From NCBI RefSeq assembly GCF_028583425.1, contig NC_072805.1:18052001-18116000 (forward strand): a stretch of 64,000 nucleotides of DNA, written 5' to 3'. The notes beneath the pieces are model-generated. The model was not told the DNA's origin and made no database searches. It worked only from the letters and a program-made list of their open reading frames with translations. This DNA is from Eublepharis macularius. Its lineage: Eukaryota; Chordata; Lepidosauria; Squamata; Eublepharidae. The position numbers were made by a program, and so were the translations under genes. Below, piece after piece: positions 51,403 to 62,905 of this stretch (position 1 is its first letter; the number at the start of each line of letters is the position of its first letter).

Positions 51403-51879
51403 TGTGATTTGTCCTGCATGATATGTCATCATGACCTCTGAATGCAGAAATCTCCGTTTGTTTAGTAGCCTCCTGGATATACAGAGGGAAGCACACTGCA
51501 ATTGCATTCAGTTATCAGTGACGCTTTCTTAGAATACTCCCTCATTCCTCCTCGCTGCCTTTTGTCGAACTCCCCACCCCTCCCCAGGCTATTGAATATC
51601 GTCAGTGATTTGCCAAAGATAGGTACCAGAAAACAGTAAACGGAAGCAGTTGACGCTTAGGCCATTTTAAGATTTTGGAACAGTCAGCCCCAGCTTATCA
51701 AGGCTCCTATTTAAGACGTAGCTTTAGATAAAATGTACATCTTTTTTAAAAAAACTGCAAGATAGGGTTTTAAAAGCTTATTGCATAATTATACACATGC
51801 AGATTTCAAAAGTCAAACAATAAATGTGTGCACCTATTGAATGAATACATAGCTCTGATGGCTGTGGGTTTATGCTTAC
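51403..51879. other. intronic DNA, nothing recognised
   Basis: No feature recognised. Confidence 0.4.
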
Positions 51880-52215
51880 TACTAGAGATGGATGAATTCC
51901 CTCCGCTTGTTAATATATTGTTCTTACAAGTCGTGGGAGAGGTTGACATTTCATCTTACCCTTGTCCTTCCCGATTCTGACCCTGTGCATACTGCTTATT
52001 ATGAAAAAGTCCTATGGGAGGGCTTAACAAATCCCAGAAGCCAGGTTGCCATGGCACCTAGAAATTTCATTGTAGCACCTAGTATTTTTTTTCTGGTAGC
52101 AGTTTTAGAAAGTATCGTCATACATAACCTTGGATGCTGAAATATGAGTCTGGCTCCTAATGTTTAGACTGGCTTGTAGAGCCAAAGAAAATTTGTCAAG
52201 GCCTGCCCTATGGTA
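51880..52215 (+). repeat. unclassified repeat shared with 47740-48260
   Basis: See 47740. This copy retains a longer 5' part (GATTCTGACCCTGTGCATAC). A short (GT)n/G-run follows at 52219-52245. Confidence 0.55.
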
Positions 52216-52245
52216 TTCAGTGTGTGTGTGTGTGGGGGGGGGGGA

Positions 52246-53060
52246 ATCTTACTTCTGGGCAAGTGGCAACCACACCCTTGGGAATAATGCTGCCTTCCAA
52301 AGCCCTGTGGTGATGTAAGTCAAGCTTTCTGTCTGAAAGATAAGCCTTGATTGTTTTTATTCTCTGTCCCCTCACCCGGCCTTTCTCCAGCCTGATAAGA
52401 TGCATGCTTTTCCCGATTGTGTTTAGCAAGGGTTTACTTTCAAGTAAGAGTTTGTCCATGGGACTGCAATTTCTGTCTTGCACGCTATCAAGATCAGAGA
52501 ATCTCTGAACACTGGGGCTTAAGTTGGGGAGCACTAGACTGAATTGTACCTTGGACTGTAATGTGTTCTGGCATTGGGATGTGTTCTGGCATTGGAACCC
52601 TTTACAAGGGGTAGTATGAAACCACCACCCCTTTGATGGGCAGGCAGTGTCCAATCTGGCCTGTCCAGGCCTGTACTATTGACTAAGCAAAGTCAGAACA
52701 AGACCCCTGGTTCAGTTCAACAGAAATCATAGATCAGAAAACCCTGGAGTTGCTAGCTCTTAGGGTCTGACCTGTCATTGCAAGTTTTGGCCTATGGACG
52801 GTCTCCAAAGACAGGTGTTAAATCTCAGAGAGTAACCAAAAACACAGGAGTGGTTTGATCTGCTTGGTTGGATTTGCTATTAGCTCAGCTTCCACGTCCA
52901 TGATTTCAGCTCTTCAGCAACTGAGCACAGCCAGGCTCCTCCCTGCTTGCCTATTGGCTTATGCATTGACCTGCTTAAGTGCTGACATCCAAGGAAGTCT
53001 GTACCATGGTCTCTTTCACGGTTTGTGGCATTTAAAACCCTGATTGATCTGGGGCCAGGG
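52246..53060. other. intronic DNA, nothing recognised
   Basis: No feature recognised. Confidence 0.4.
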
Positions 53061-53580
53061 AGTGGCCCTTATGAACTTGCCCCAGAATTAAGATTTTCTG
53101 TGGATGCCTTTCTTTGGGTGCCACTATCCCGAGATGAGTTCATGGCCACCAAGGCAGAGCCTCCTCTGCAGTTGCCCCTTGACTGTAGAGATTCCTCTCT
53201 ATAGCTCTGCTCAGTCATTTCTGTTTTAGCCACTGTGATGTCCTGGTGTTCTTGAGTGACCTGTTTTAGCTGCTGTTTAAGGTTTGTGATTTGGTGCTTT
53301 TTAATGACTTTCAAATAGGTTTGTTTTGCTTATAAATTACCTTGAATGCCAGCTGTTTTCACACTGCTTACCGGTTATGGAACATTGCGCCAAGCTCCTG
53401 GAACGACAGCATCTTCCTGGTGTGATTTTGCGCAAGAACTGTCTTGTGCGAAAACGCGGCAGGAAGACGCTGTTGTTCTGGGAGCTTGGCGCGATGTTCC
53501 ATGGCCGGTAAGCAGTGTGAAAATGGCCGCCATTGGGCTGAGCAGTGGGATATACATCTTGTAAGTAAATTGTGGCTTGG
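53061..53580 (+). mobile_element. LINE 3' end split by a foldback element
   Basis: AAATAGGTTTGTTTTGCTTA and AATTACCTTGAATGCC precede the insertion. GGGCTGAGCAGTGGGATATAC and ATCTTGTAAGTAAAT follow it. Together they read like one LINE 3' end. Confidence 0.5.
53351..53528. mobile_element. GGCC-end foldback element (TSD GCC)
   Basis: Arms AGCTGTTTTCACACTGCTTAC and GTAAGCAGTGTGAAAATGGCC; inner CCAAGCTCCTGGAACGACAGC inverted. Direct GCC lies at 53348-53350 and 53529-53531. Confidence 0.88.
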
Positions 53581-54353
53581 TTCTTAATTGGGTGGGAGTG
53601 GGGTAAGAGTTCTATAAAAATACTTAAGTGTTAATAATGAAGTTCAGCTGACCTGTTAGCTCAGAATGGGTTAGGGTTTGAGATATTATCTTCAGAAAAA
53701 TAAACCTGCAGTATCATAAAGACCGCTGTGCACTCCTATAACCTCCCCTCTTCCTGCCCCTCCCTTACCATCAAACCAGAAAGTTTAACACCGGTTAGTA
53801 TTTGAGTTGTGAAAATGGTAGTGCACCAGATCCAGGCCACACATGACTTGGCTACAACTGATGGGCTGCGTAACTGAGCAGGCGCCTCTTCTCGGATGCA
53901 GGTGTCTGTGGAATGCTTCAGCTAGACTTAACTTGTCACATAATCCCCTAGTTCTTAACAGCGAGTGGATTTATTGATGTACTACAAACAGCAGCCTTGA
54001 TGGCTTCTGCAGAACCACATCGTGGTGGCAAAGTGGAAACTGGGGGGAAACTGTTCCAACTCTTCCCCCTCTGAATTCCCTCTCCACGTGTCCCTTTTTA
54101 CTCCCTTGCCTGGCATATGCTTCTCGGAATCCAAGCCAGAGGGGGAGGATGTTGAGATCCAGTAGCAGGCGTGGAAGAGTTTGGTGGCACCCTCTTGCTC
54201 TGTAGGCTTCTTCTCTGTTCATTCTTCCCCTCTTTTGCTCATTGACCACAGATAAAGGCACGTTGTTTCCCACCAATATTCTGCCTTCAGAATAAACACC
54301 TCCCTCTGTGTTTCTGTGTATGTAGGGGAGGGGAGGGTCTTCTTTTTTATTTA
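53581..54353. other. intronic DNA, nothing recognised
   Basis: A minus-strand frame at 53971-54276 lacks family resemblance. Confidence 0.4.
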
Positions 54354-54830
54354 TTATGTGCCATCAAATCGCCTCTGACCTATGGCAACCCTATAAATGA
54401 AAGACCTCCCAAATGTCCTATCATTAACAGACTTTCTCAGATCCTGCAAACTGGAGGACGTTGCTTCTTTTATTGAGTCAAGCCATCTCATTTTAGGTCT
54501 TCCTCTTTTCCTGCTGCCTTCCACTTTTCCTAGCATTATTGATTTTTCCAGAGAATCTTGTCTTCCCATGATGTGACCAAAGTATGATAAGCTTCAGTTT
54601 TGTCATTTTAGTTTCTAGGGAGAATTCAGACTTGATTTGATCTAGTGCCCACTTAGTTATTTTTTTGGCCGTCCATGGTATCCGCAGAACTCTCCTCCAG
54701 CACCACATTTCAAATGAATCAGTTTTCTTTGTGTCAGCTTTCTTCACCATCCCAACTTTCACATCCATACATGGCAATGGGGAATACCATAGTTTGGATT
54801 ATCTTGATCTTGGTCCCCTAATGCAAACCA
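54354..54830 (-). mobile_element. Bov-B (RTE) LINE, C-terminal ORF and 3' end
   Basis: The reverse strand encodes FEMWCWRRVLRIPWTAKK (about 54660-54715) and then DSLEKSIMLGKVEGSRKRGR, PKMRWLDSIKEATSSSLQDL (54400-54560). This is the characteristic C-terminal part of the Bov-B reverse-transcriptase ORF. The two parts lie in different frames, so the copy is broken. The 3' end is GCCATCAAATCGCCTCTGACC. Confidence 0.95.
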
Positions 54831-54839
54831 AATGCTAGT

Positions 54840-55010
54840 GTAGCAGAATTTGAGTCCAGTAGCATTTGGGTGGCACCTTAGAGACCAACAATTTTTTCAG
54901 AGTGTAAGCTTTCGAGAGTCAGAACTCCCTGAATATCTTGTTAGTCTCTAAGGTGCCACTCAAATGCTGATGTTCTATTGCAGACCAACATGGCTATGCA
55001 CCTAAACTAT
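54840..55010. repeat. GATCCAGAGGAG-type foldback repeat, diverged subfamily
   Basis: GAGTCCAGTAGCATTTGGGTG, GCACCTTAGAGACCAACAA and AGTGTAAGCTTTCGAGAGTC are mirrored by TTAGTCTCTAAGGTGCCACTC. It ends ACCAACATGGCTATGCACC. Confidence 0.75.
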
Positions 55011-55315
55011 CCAGATGCTAAGGTTTTAAGTTGTGCCGCTGAAAAGGAAAGTAGATGCCAGTCCCAACAAGAACATTTGGAGGTGGTGGTGATTGGGGAA
55101 CAAACTGCTTACAGTGATGCTGATAAGGCATGAGGCATTTAGCTGGTTCCAAAGGAAAGAAGAAGAAATGTTTCGTTCATGTGCTGGTGTGGAAGGGAAG
55201 CACCACTAAGCTGAGGGCACTGGGCAACATTGGTTCTATTGCCATCTTTAAGCTATTGGGTAATTTTCAGCGCTGTTGATGATAGATGAGGGAGGACTGT
55301 TTGCATGACTCTTTA
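55011..55315. other. intronic DNA, nothing recognised
   Basis: No feature recognised. Confidence 0.4.
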
Positions 55316-55545
55316 CTTACGTCCCTCTTCTGTCCCCAAGGGGGACCCAAAGTGGCTTGCATCATCGGCTCATTCTTCCTTTTTTCCCCTGACAACAACA
55401 GCCATGTAAGGTGGGTTAGCCTGAGAGCGTGTGAGTTGCCCAAGGTCACCCAGTGAGCTTCCATGGCAGAGTTGGGATTCCAGTATGAGTCTGTCAGATC
55501 CTAGCCTGGCACTCCAACCACTGCACCATGCTGTCAGTACCCTGG
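55316..55545 (-). mobile_element. MIR/CORE-type SINE
   Basis: CCCCAAGGGGGACCCAAAGTG, AAGGTCACCCAGTGAGCTTCC, ATGGCAGAGTTGGGATTCC and CACTCCAACCACTGCACCATG (tRNA-like head in reverse). Confidence 0.8.
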
Positions 55546-55566
55546 CTTTAAACAAGCCACATCAAT

Positions 55567-55785
55567 ATCGGGTTTCCAAGTCTGGACTGGGAAATTCCTG
55601 AAGATTTTGGGGGTGAAGTGTGGGATTTGGGGAGGGAGAAGGACCTCAGTGGGGTATAATGCCATATGCGCCACTTTCCACAGCCGCCATTTTCTCGAGG
55701 GGAACTGATTTTGTCGTCTGGAGATCATTTGTTGTTCTGGGAGATCTCCAGGTCCCGCATGGAGACTGGCTGGCAAACCTATATC
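55567..55785 (-). mobile_element. hAT-type MITE, TAGGGTTGCCA family
   Basis: GGGTTTCCAAGTCTGGACTGG, GTGGGGTATAATGCCATATG, CATTTTCTCGAGGGGAACTG and GGCTGGCAAACCTA. Reverse orientation. Confidence 0.85.
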
Positions 55786-57100
55786 ATCATGAAGAACAGA
55801 ATAGCTGTTATTTCAGGGGAAACTGCTGGCCTTCGTGCCAGTATACCTAGCAGCAATATACTTTGATTTAAATGTATTCATGCTATTTTGAAGGGGGTGC
55901 TAATAAGGAAGAAATAGGCACGTGCGGCAAAAGTATGTCCTCTTGAGTGGATGTGAGGCAGATTAGGAGAGTGAAGAAATTGCTAGAATGTGTAGGAAGT
56001 TCTTTGTTGATCCTGTGGGGAAATGAGGTGTCGCTGCAGAGATTTGTCTCCAAATCAATTGGTAAGCCCAGTGAACTTTTCTCACCAATCTGCGTTCTGA
56101 ATTCCATAAAGACTCCCCTCAATGGCTGTTGAGCCTCCAAGTCAGGGGTGTGTGTGGGGAACGGCTTCCCTCCTGCCCATACATCTCGCCAGAAAGGCCA
56201 GCAGTTGTCTACCGGCAAGTGGGATGTGTGGAGAGCAGGTTTGTGTCTTGCAAGATGCACGTCCCCATCTCCCCTGTGTCAGTGAGGGCAGGCAGTCTAG
56301 TATTAGAGCAGAGGTTAGGTTCTGCCATCTGTTCTCCCTCAGCACTCGCAAGAACTAAGAGTGGACGGCAGTCAGTTTGGGGAGAAGTAAAAGGACAGTT
56401 ATTGTCACTTGGGAGGGGGATTCTTTTTAATGGTCCTTTAAAAAAATTCTTCCCTAGTGAAAGTAATTTATCCCTCTTTTGTCTTGGGATAGGGTGGGGG
56501 GTGGAGCTGTTGAGGATGCCAGTTTGAAAAGGTTAATAAGCGCTAGAGTTCTGCAGTTTCAGTTCCTTTCTTCAGGACTCTAGAAACTAACAGTTCTATG
56601 CAGAGGCAATCCATCTAAGCCCATTGTTTTTGTTGGTCTTAAACTGAAGTAACTCTTTATAGGTTTGCATTGTAAAGCATGTAGAGGTGCATCTTAATAC
56701 TTGTACGCATCTACACACATGCACCTGTATGGCCATGCTACAGCTCTTGGCAATGAATCATGGGGAAGTGCTCTCATTTTTGATGTGAGGATGGGGAGGC
56801 GGTGTTAAAAAAGTATCTCTGTTTTTATCCATGGAAATGCATCTCCTCCACCACCACCCCCAGCCTTAAGAAATTGAGGAGCAAGAGAAAAAATGGCCAC
56901 AAAATGAGCTCCATAGGGACACTCTAGGAATTTTCCCATTCTCTATGGTTTTTACCATAGAGATTAAGGGAAATTCCTAGAGCATTGTCTGGAAGTGACA
57001 TCACATCCTCCCCAAACTCCACCCTTCCCAGACATTGCCCTCAAAATCTGGCATTTTCCAATGCATTGCTTATAACTGGAATGACAGGTAGCCATGTTGG
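55786..57100. other. intronic DNA with one MITE-like remnant
   Basis: AAATTCCTAGAGCATTGTCTGG and AAGTGACATCACATCC (56970-57010) match 23978. The frames at 55883-56527 overlap on both strands and show no known motif. Confidence 0.4.
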
Positions 57101-58670
57101 TCAATTAAAAAGGGGGGAGGGAGTAACATTCAAGTAATGCTACTTAAACCATCAGGAAATAGCGAGCAACCTTTCAAGTCGACCAGAACTTTCCTTCAGA
57201 ATGCATAGTAGCCCTACATTTCTGCCTTTTGCTTAACAAGGGAGTCACTATTAATTTGATTTATTTTATTTGGTGGGGAGGGGGGTTATGCCACATCTCC
57301 AAATTCCTGCTGAAGGCAGCTTACAATTAAAATAAAGCAAACCATTCAAACAAGCCAAAGCATGGTGATGGAGACAGATCCAGATTACTTCTGACATATA
57401 TTTGCAACAATTTTTTTGGTAATCGCTCTCCCTCTCCCCCCCTCACACACACACACAGTCCTTCTGCTTATACCATCTCTACATGTGCAGACCTACAATT
57501 TGCTGAACATGTCATTCATTGGACTAAGCAGGCTCTCTGACCCCTGGGAATTCTGCCAAAGGAAGTTTGTTAGTCTCAAAGATGCAACCTGATGCCATTT
57601 ATCCCAGATTCCATTTCTTGGTCAAGTCGGCGATTAACTCCATGTTGAGAATTGGCTCTTATAATGTTTCGGTGGCTTGTGTAGGTTTTCATGTTTAGAT
57701 CATGCCCATGTTTAACTCCCTCTGCAGGCTTTGGTTGGCTTCCTCCTGGCAGGCTCTGCTTTGCACTCCAAACAGAGCCACAGTGTTGGGTAAACACGGC
57801 TGTTGATCAATAGAGCCAGTGCTAAAGATCATGTTGCCAATGAAAGCTTGTCCTTGGAACAGGAAGGGGAGAGAACCGAGAGAGGAAGGGAAACTGAACG
57901 CTGCGATAGGAAGCTGAGACCTGTTAGGATTAGGTGTGAGAAAACTTATAAACATCTGACTTTTGAAAGTAGGTGGGTTAATACCCGGCTGAGCCCTCCC
58001 CTAATTAAAGAAATGCCTTGGTGCCTAGGAGAGCGTAATGCTGCCTGGCGTGACTTTGGCTACACAACTAAATTAATTCTGTTTGTACATTCTTGAGCAA
58101 CAGAGCTGGGCAGTTTGGAAAGGACTTGCTATTAGCTGTGTCCGGGGAATTCATAAACCAGTGAATGGCAAATGAAAGCAAGATCTGTTAGTGGCCTGTG
58201 ATTTTTTTTTTTAAGGTTTAAACAGCCAGATGTAGAGAGCCCTAAATGGTGTGGGTTTGGGCTATTTTAAGTAGCGTCCCAGCCCATATAGATGCCCTTG
58301 AAATGTTGACATCATCCAATGATTTTGAACCCGAAGCCAGGCTTTTTCGGTTGCAACTCCTAAATACCGGAATATGCTAGTGGTCTTGTGTCTGACAGCC
58401 TCCCACAAGCAAAGATGTTCTGTTGTGAGCGGCCTTGGAATTGAACTTGCATCCTCCATCGCAGTTGTTTTTGTTTTAAAAACTATTCAAGTAACATCTT
58501 CATTGGCATATAGATTCACCATCTTGTGAAATTGTTTCACATTTCTTGGAAACTTATAGACTGCTTTGTGAACAGAAGTGGAAAAGCAGTCTATAAGTTT
58601 AGCAAATACATGTTCTGGATCTCACGCTATATTTCTACAGCTGGAAGAAAGCTTCATCAGCCAAACGAGC
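57101..58670. other. intronic DNA, one LINE-tail remnant
   Basis: TTTGATTTATTTTATTTGG and 'gaaggcagcttacaatta' (57256-57340) resemble a reverse LINE tail. A CA run is at 57447-57460. Nothing else recognised. Confidence 0.4.
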
Positions 58671-58790
58671 AGGGTTGCCAACCTCCAGGTGGGGCCTGCA
58701 GTTTCCCCAGAAATCTCTGCTAAGCCCCAGGCTCTGCCTCTAAATCTCCAGGAGTTCCCCAGTCTGGAGCTGGCAACCCTCCATTCAACT
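58671..58790 (+). mobile_element. hAT-type MITE, TAGGGTTGCCA family, internally deleted
   Basis: CAGGGTTGCCAACCTCCAGG, AAATCTCCAGGAGTTCCCCAG and GGAGCTGGCAACCCTC; about half the usual length. Confidence 0.85.
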
Positions 58791-59124
58791 CTCTCCGACT
58801 TCCTGCTGTAGCCCAAAATGATTCCCAAAATGCAGCTACTGGGAGACATGGGACCGCCAGGGACAGCATGAGATGAAAATCACACACACACACCCTTTTA
58901 AAAGAGATTTTCCATGGGATCCCAGCCAAATACTGCTCAAGTGACTTAAGCTGCAGTCCTATCTACCCTTATTCAAGTCTAAGTACTTTGATTTCCTTGT
59001 AGAATTGTAATATTAAACTGGCAGCATTTTCAGATTTCATACAGTAAACATACTCGAAGCAACGACTCGTGAACCTTTTTCATCTTGCCTTGATCATCTT
59101 TCCTTGTGAATATAACTATGAGGG
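58791..59124. other. intronic DNA, nothing recognised
   Basis: A short CA run is near 58882. Confidence 0.4.
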
Positions 59125-59400
59125 GTAATAATAATAATATTTGATAATATTTGATATTTGATTTATATACCACCCTTCAGGATGACTTAACACCCACTCA
59201 GAGCTGTTTACAAAGTATGTTATTATTACCCCCATAACAACAATCACCCTGTAAGGTGGGTGGGGCTGAGAGAGCTCTGAGAGAGCTGTGACAGACCTAA
59301 GATCACCCAGCTGGTTTCAATTGGAGGAGTGGGGAATCAAACCCAGTTCTCCAGATTAGAGTCCCATGCTCTTAACCACTACACCAAACTGGTTACTTTC
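59125..59400 (-). mobile_element. MIR/CORE-type SINE, near full length
   Basis: In reverse: ACCACCCTTCAGGATGACTTA, CACTCAGAGCTGTTTACAAAG, AAGATCACCCAGCTGG, GTGGGGAATCAAACCCAG and CTTAACCACTACACCAAACTG. Same subfamily as 30166. Confidence 0.9.
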
Positions 59401-60517
59401 ACAGAACCGCTGACTGACAACACCTTTGATCATAGTATCTTGGAAATGTAATTTTGCTTTTCTTTTTAATGTACCAAATGTACATTATGTACCAAATTTT
59501 CTTTTTAATGTACCTGTCAAAACCCCTTTTGAGATGAAGTAAGCTATAAAAGCAAAATGAAGTGAAGTTCTTCTGAGGTTCCCACCCACTGACAACCCAC
59601 TGCCACTGTTGACATCTTTATGGGCTAGGTGGTTATACTCCTGTGCTGTGTGCTCACCACCAGCATCATATAGAGGGAAAGTCGAACATTATTGTGCATG
59701 TTTGCAACACGGACTCACATCAGAGCATCCTCTTCTCTCTCACTCCTTGGGGGGGGGAGCAGGAGGAAGGGGGGGGGCTGAAACTTGAAAATGGAAACTT
59801 GTGAAAAAGGCGGAATGGGGTTAATGACTTTCCAGGGACCAGTGCAAAGAAACTGGGACTGTTGGAGTGTACAGCTGCACCCTCTGGAAATATGTGCATG
59901 ATGCACAATTGGGGGGGGGGGTGGAATGCCAGTGGTAATTTTCCTTCTCCATTGGCATGTGACTGAACCAGTTCTTCTATGACATCTCCCCACAATTAAA
60001 ATGGGAGAAGAGGCTGCTGGTGGGTAATTTGGGGGGGGGGGAAGCAGGGGTAAAGGAAATAGCAGGTGGGGAAAGAGTTGAGTGAGCATGCCCCTCCTCT
60101 CCCTCCTGCTCCACTTCTCTGTTCCCAGTTGGGCCCATCAGAAGTTGCCATTCCACCCTTGTATGTGATGGGTAGTTTGAGCCCCTGCCATTTAAAATCA
60201 GCCTGGTTTTCGATTTCTCTGGTTTTGCTCCTTTCTGCAAGGAAGTGATTTAACAAGGCCCCAGACCTCTAAGCGGTATATTCCTTCTCAGAGATGTTTC
60301 AGGGGCAGGCAAGGCTCTGAGGATCCTTGTCACCATTTTAGAGTCCAACTGGATGTGATCGTGCATAGCACCTGCCAACAGGATCTCCCTCGTTCCCCTC
60401 CCCCCACAAGCTTCTTATACGTTCAAGGCAGCCATTGTAACTTATTCAATCATTTAACCCCTAAACGTTGCAATCCTAAGAACAGCTGGCTCTTAGAAGG
60501 TTGTTAACTCTGTTAAA
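59401..60517. other. intronic DNA, nothing recognised
   Basis: Several G-runs (59748, 59768, 59908, 60030). Minus-strand frames here are G-run artefacts. Confidence 0.4.
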
Positions 60518-60915
60518 GATCCAGAGGAGTTAGCCGTGTTAGTCTGTAGTAGCAAAATCAAAAAGAGTCCAGTAGCACCTTTAAGACTAACCAATTTTAT
60601 TGTAGCATAAGCTTTCGAGAATCACAGCTCTCTTCGTCAGATGCATGGAGGGCAGAAAGAAACTGGCCAAATATAGAGGAGGGGAGGGGAGGGGGGAGGG
60701 GGAGGAGGAGAGGAGGGATGTAAACAACTCCTTTGATATGGAGATGCAGGCAGCTCCTTTTGGTGTGGGGATCAGTTTGCTTGTGTAAAGATTCAAAGGA
60801 GTTTGCCGTGTTAGTCTGTAGTAGCAAAATCAAAAAGAGTCCAGCAGCACCTCCAAGACCAACCAATTCCACTGCAGCACAAGCCCTCGAGAACCACAGC
60901 CCTCCCCGCACTGTT
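60518..60915 (+). repeat. GATCCAGAGGAG repeat, extended tandem copy
   Basis: First unit: GATCCAGAGGAGTTAGCCG, AGAGTCCAGTAGCACC, GTCAGATGCATGGAGGGC, then AAACTGGCCAAATATAGAGG and a purine-rich GGAGGGGAGGGG tract. A second head (GATTCAAAGGAGTTTGCCG, AGAGTCCAGCAGCACCTCC) follows in the same orientation at 60787. Confidence 0.8.
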
Positions 60916-60934
60916 AATTTTTCAACAACATGGT

Positions 60935-61122
60935 GGCCAACCTCCAGGCGGGACCTGGAGATCTCCTGGGATTACAACTGATCTCCAAAGGACATAAGGT
61001 GTTCCCTTGGATAATATGACTGCTTTGGAAGGTGGGCCGTATGACTTTAAACCTACCCTGCCCACCCCAGGCTGTATCCTCAAAATCCCAGGAATTTCCC
61101 ATCCTGAAGTTGGCAATGCTTC
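60935..61122 (+). mobile_element. hAT-type MITE, TAGGGTTGCCA family
   Basis: GGTGGCCAACCTCCAGGCGG, GGAGATCTCCTGGGATTACA and AAATCCCAGGAATTTCCCATC. Diverged. Confidence 0.8.
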
Positions 61123-61169
61123 AAGAGGGAGCCAACAGCCCCAGCAATCCCTAAACTCCAGCTGGAGCA

Positions 61170-61197
61170 ATTTTGTGTGTGTGTGTGTGTGTGTGTG
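61170..61197 (+). repeat. (GT)n microsatellite
   Basis: About 13 GT units. Confidence 0.95.
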
Positions 61198-62009
61198 GAA
61201 GTGGCTCATTTGTCTGTCCTCCTGACTTTCTCGGCTGTGCTGGTATGTTGCACGTGCTGTCGTTTGCACAACAGCCGCTGGCAGGGAGCCATCCGACTGC
61301 TAGGCGGTGTTCAGTGAAGCATGCTTGCGGAGGAAGGATGGCTGGAGGAGGCAGGTGGGGACAGGGCGAGATGGGATTTTATATTCAGGGAGGTCCATTT
61401 GTTGTTGGTTGAAAAGAAATCCCCCAGCGTTCGATCCCCAAGCAGGGTATGAAAGGCTAAAAAAAGGAGTTAACCGTGAACTCTGATGAAATATCCCTGG
61501 AAAAACTTGAGACTTTCAAGGTGTCACAGGATCTTATTTTCACTCCAATGGGCTAACATTTGACTGTGGTAGGCAGGGTAAATTCTTTGTATGCATGTGA
61601 GCACAACTTCAGTCACTGCTTTCGCTAGTGAAATGATTTCAGGCAGCAGGTACTGGGAACAGAACCAGGAACCCCGGGGAGTCACGGCCAGGTAAGGAAT
61701 GCAGAGCTACCGGGCTGAGATTTTTGAGAGGCCGTCTTATATGCTTGTGAAGATTGACTTTGCAAAATTGTGTGTTCTAAAGGGATGTTAAATTTCAAAT
61801 GAAGCCGAGTGCCTTCTTTGTCCTGTCAGAGTGGGCAGGTACAAATGTGTGGCTTTGAGCTCACGTCTGCCACGTTATGATGACCTGTGCCTTTTTTGCA
61901 TCCAGCCACAGGCACGCCTTTCCTTTTTTTGTTGTTTTTTTGTTTCATGGTGCCAGAAGCAGAAAGAAATTAGCTCGAGCCTGTCAGATTGTACTGTTTT
62001 CATGTAGGT
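61198..62009. other. intronic DNA, nothing recognised
   Basis: CACGGCCAG/GTAAGG at 61685-61699 looks like a splice donor, but the preceding frame has no ESRP2 resemblance. Confidence 0.4.
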
Positions 62010-62255
62010 AAATCAATATGGATAGCCATGTTAGTCTGCCTGTAACAGTAGAAAAGAGCAAGAGTCCAGTAGCACCTATAGGACTAACAAAAGTTGTGGT
62101 AGGGTATGAGCTTTTGAGAGTCACAGCTCACTTGTTCAGATACCAATGTAAGGTATCTTGAAGAAGTGAGCTGTGACTCACGATCACGAAAGCATATACC
62201 CTACCTCAATTTTTGTTAGTCTTATAGATGCTACTGGACTCTTGCTCTTTTCTAC
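62010..62255. repeat. GATCCAGAGGAG-type foldback, GGATAGCCATGTTAG subfamily
   Basis: GGATAGCCATGTTAGTCTGC, AGAGTCCAGTAGCACCTATAG and GTCACAGCTCACTTGTTCAG are mirrored by GAAGTGAGCTGTGACTCACG, TTGTTAGTCTTATAGATGC and TACTGGACTCTTGCTC. Confidence 0.8.
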
Positions 62256-62365
62256 TGTTTTCATGTACTACTTTTTTTATAATCCTATTATTAGCCACAT
62301 GGAGTAGCAGTTAGTAGCCAAACAAAAGGCAAGGCCTCAGTGAAGTGTGTGTGTGGGGGGTGTCA

Positions 62366-62592
62366 TAGATCCAGAGGAGTGAGCCGTGTTAGTCTGTAGT
62401 AGCAAAATCAAATAGAGTCCAGCAGCACCTTTAAGACTAACCAACTTTATTGTAGCATAAGCTTTCGAGAATCACATTTCTCTTCGTCAGATGCATGGAG
62501 GGCAAAAAGAAACTGGTCAGATATAGAGGAGGAGAGGGGAGGGAGGAGTAGATGCAAACAGCTCCTTCTGATATGGAGATCAGTTTGCTTCG
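62366..62592 (+). repeat. GATCCAGAGGAG repeat, extended copy
   Basis: GATCCAGAGGAGTGAGCCG through GATGCATGGAGGGCAAAAAG and TATAGAGGAGGAGAGGGG to GATCAGTTTGCTTC, co-linear with 60518-60778. It is then cut by a GGCC-end element. Confidence 0.8.
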
Positions 62593-62788
62593 GGCCGATT
62601 CCATATGGCTTACCTGAAGCTGGGGCGTTACACAACGTTGCGGATCATGCCGGAAAAAACACGGAAGATCGCGTTTTCTCACGCGAGTTTTGCACGGTGA
62701 GATAAAACGCAATCTTCCGTGTTTTTTCTGGCAGGATCTGCAACGTTGCGCAACGTCCCAGCTTCAGGTAAGCCGTATGGAATCGGCC
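62593..62788. mobile_element. GGCC-end foldback element, ATTCC variant
   Basis: The termini are GGCCGATTCCATATGGCTTAC and the inverse GTAAGCCGTATGGAATCGGCC. The arms carry CGGAAGATCGCGTTTTCTCAC. The outer 3-mers TCG and TAA do not match. Confidence 0.85.
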
Positions 62789-62905
62789 TAAGTTTGCCAG
62801 GTCCCTGGGGGGCAAACTGGGAGATGGGGAGAGTGGGGTAAGGAATCATACAAGGGGGTACTTAGCTCGCAACAAAGTGCCCCATATCCCGCCAAGAATG
62901 ACTTA

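Noticed and set aside
61640-61699. An ESRP2 exon ending at the GTAAGG donor near 61693
   Set aside because: The preceding frames do not resemble any ESRP2 segment and no matching acceptor and phase were convincing.
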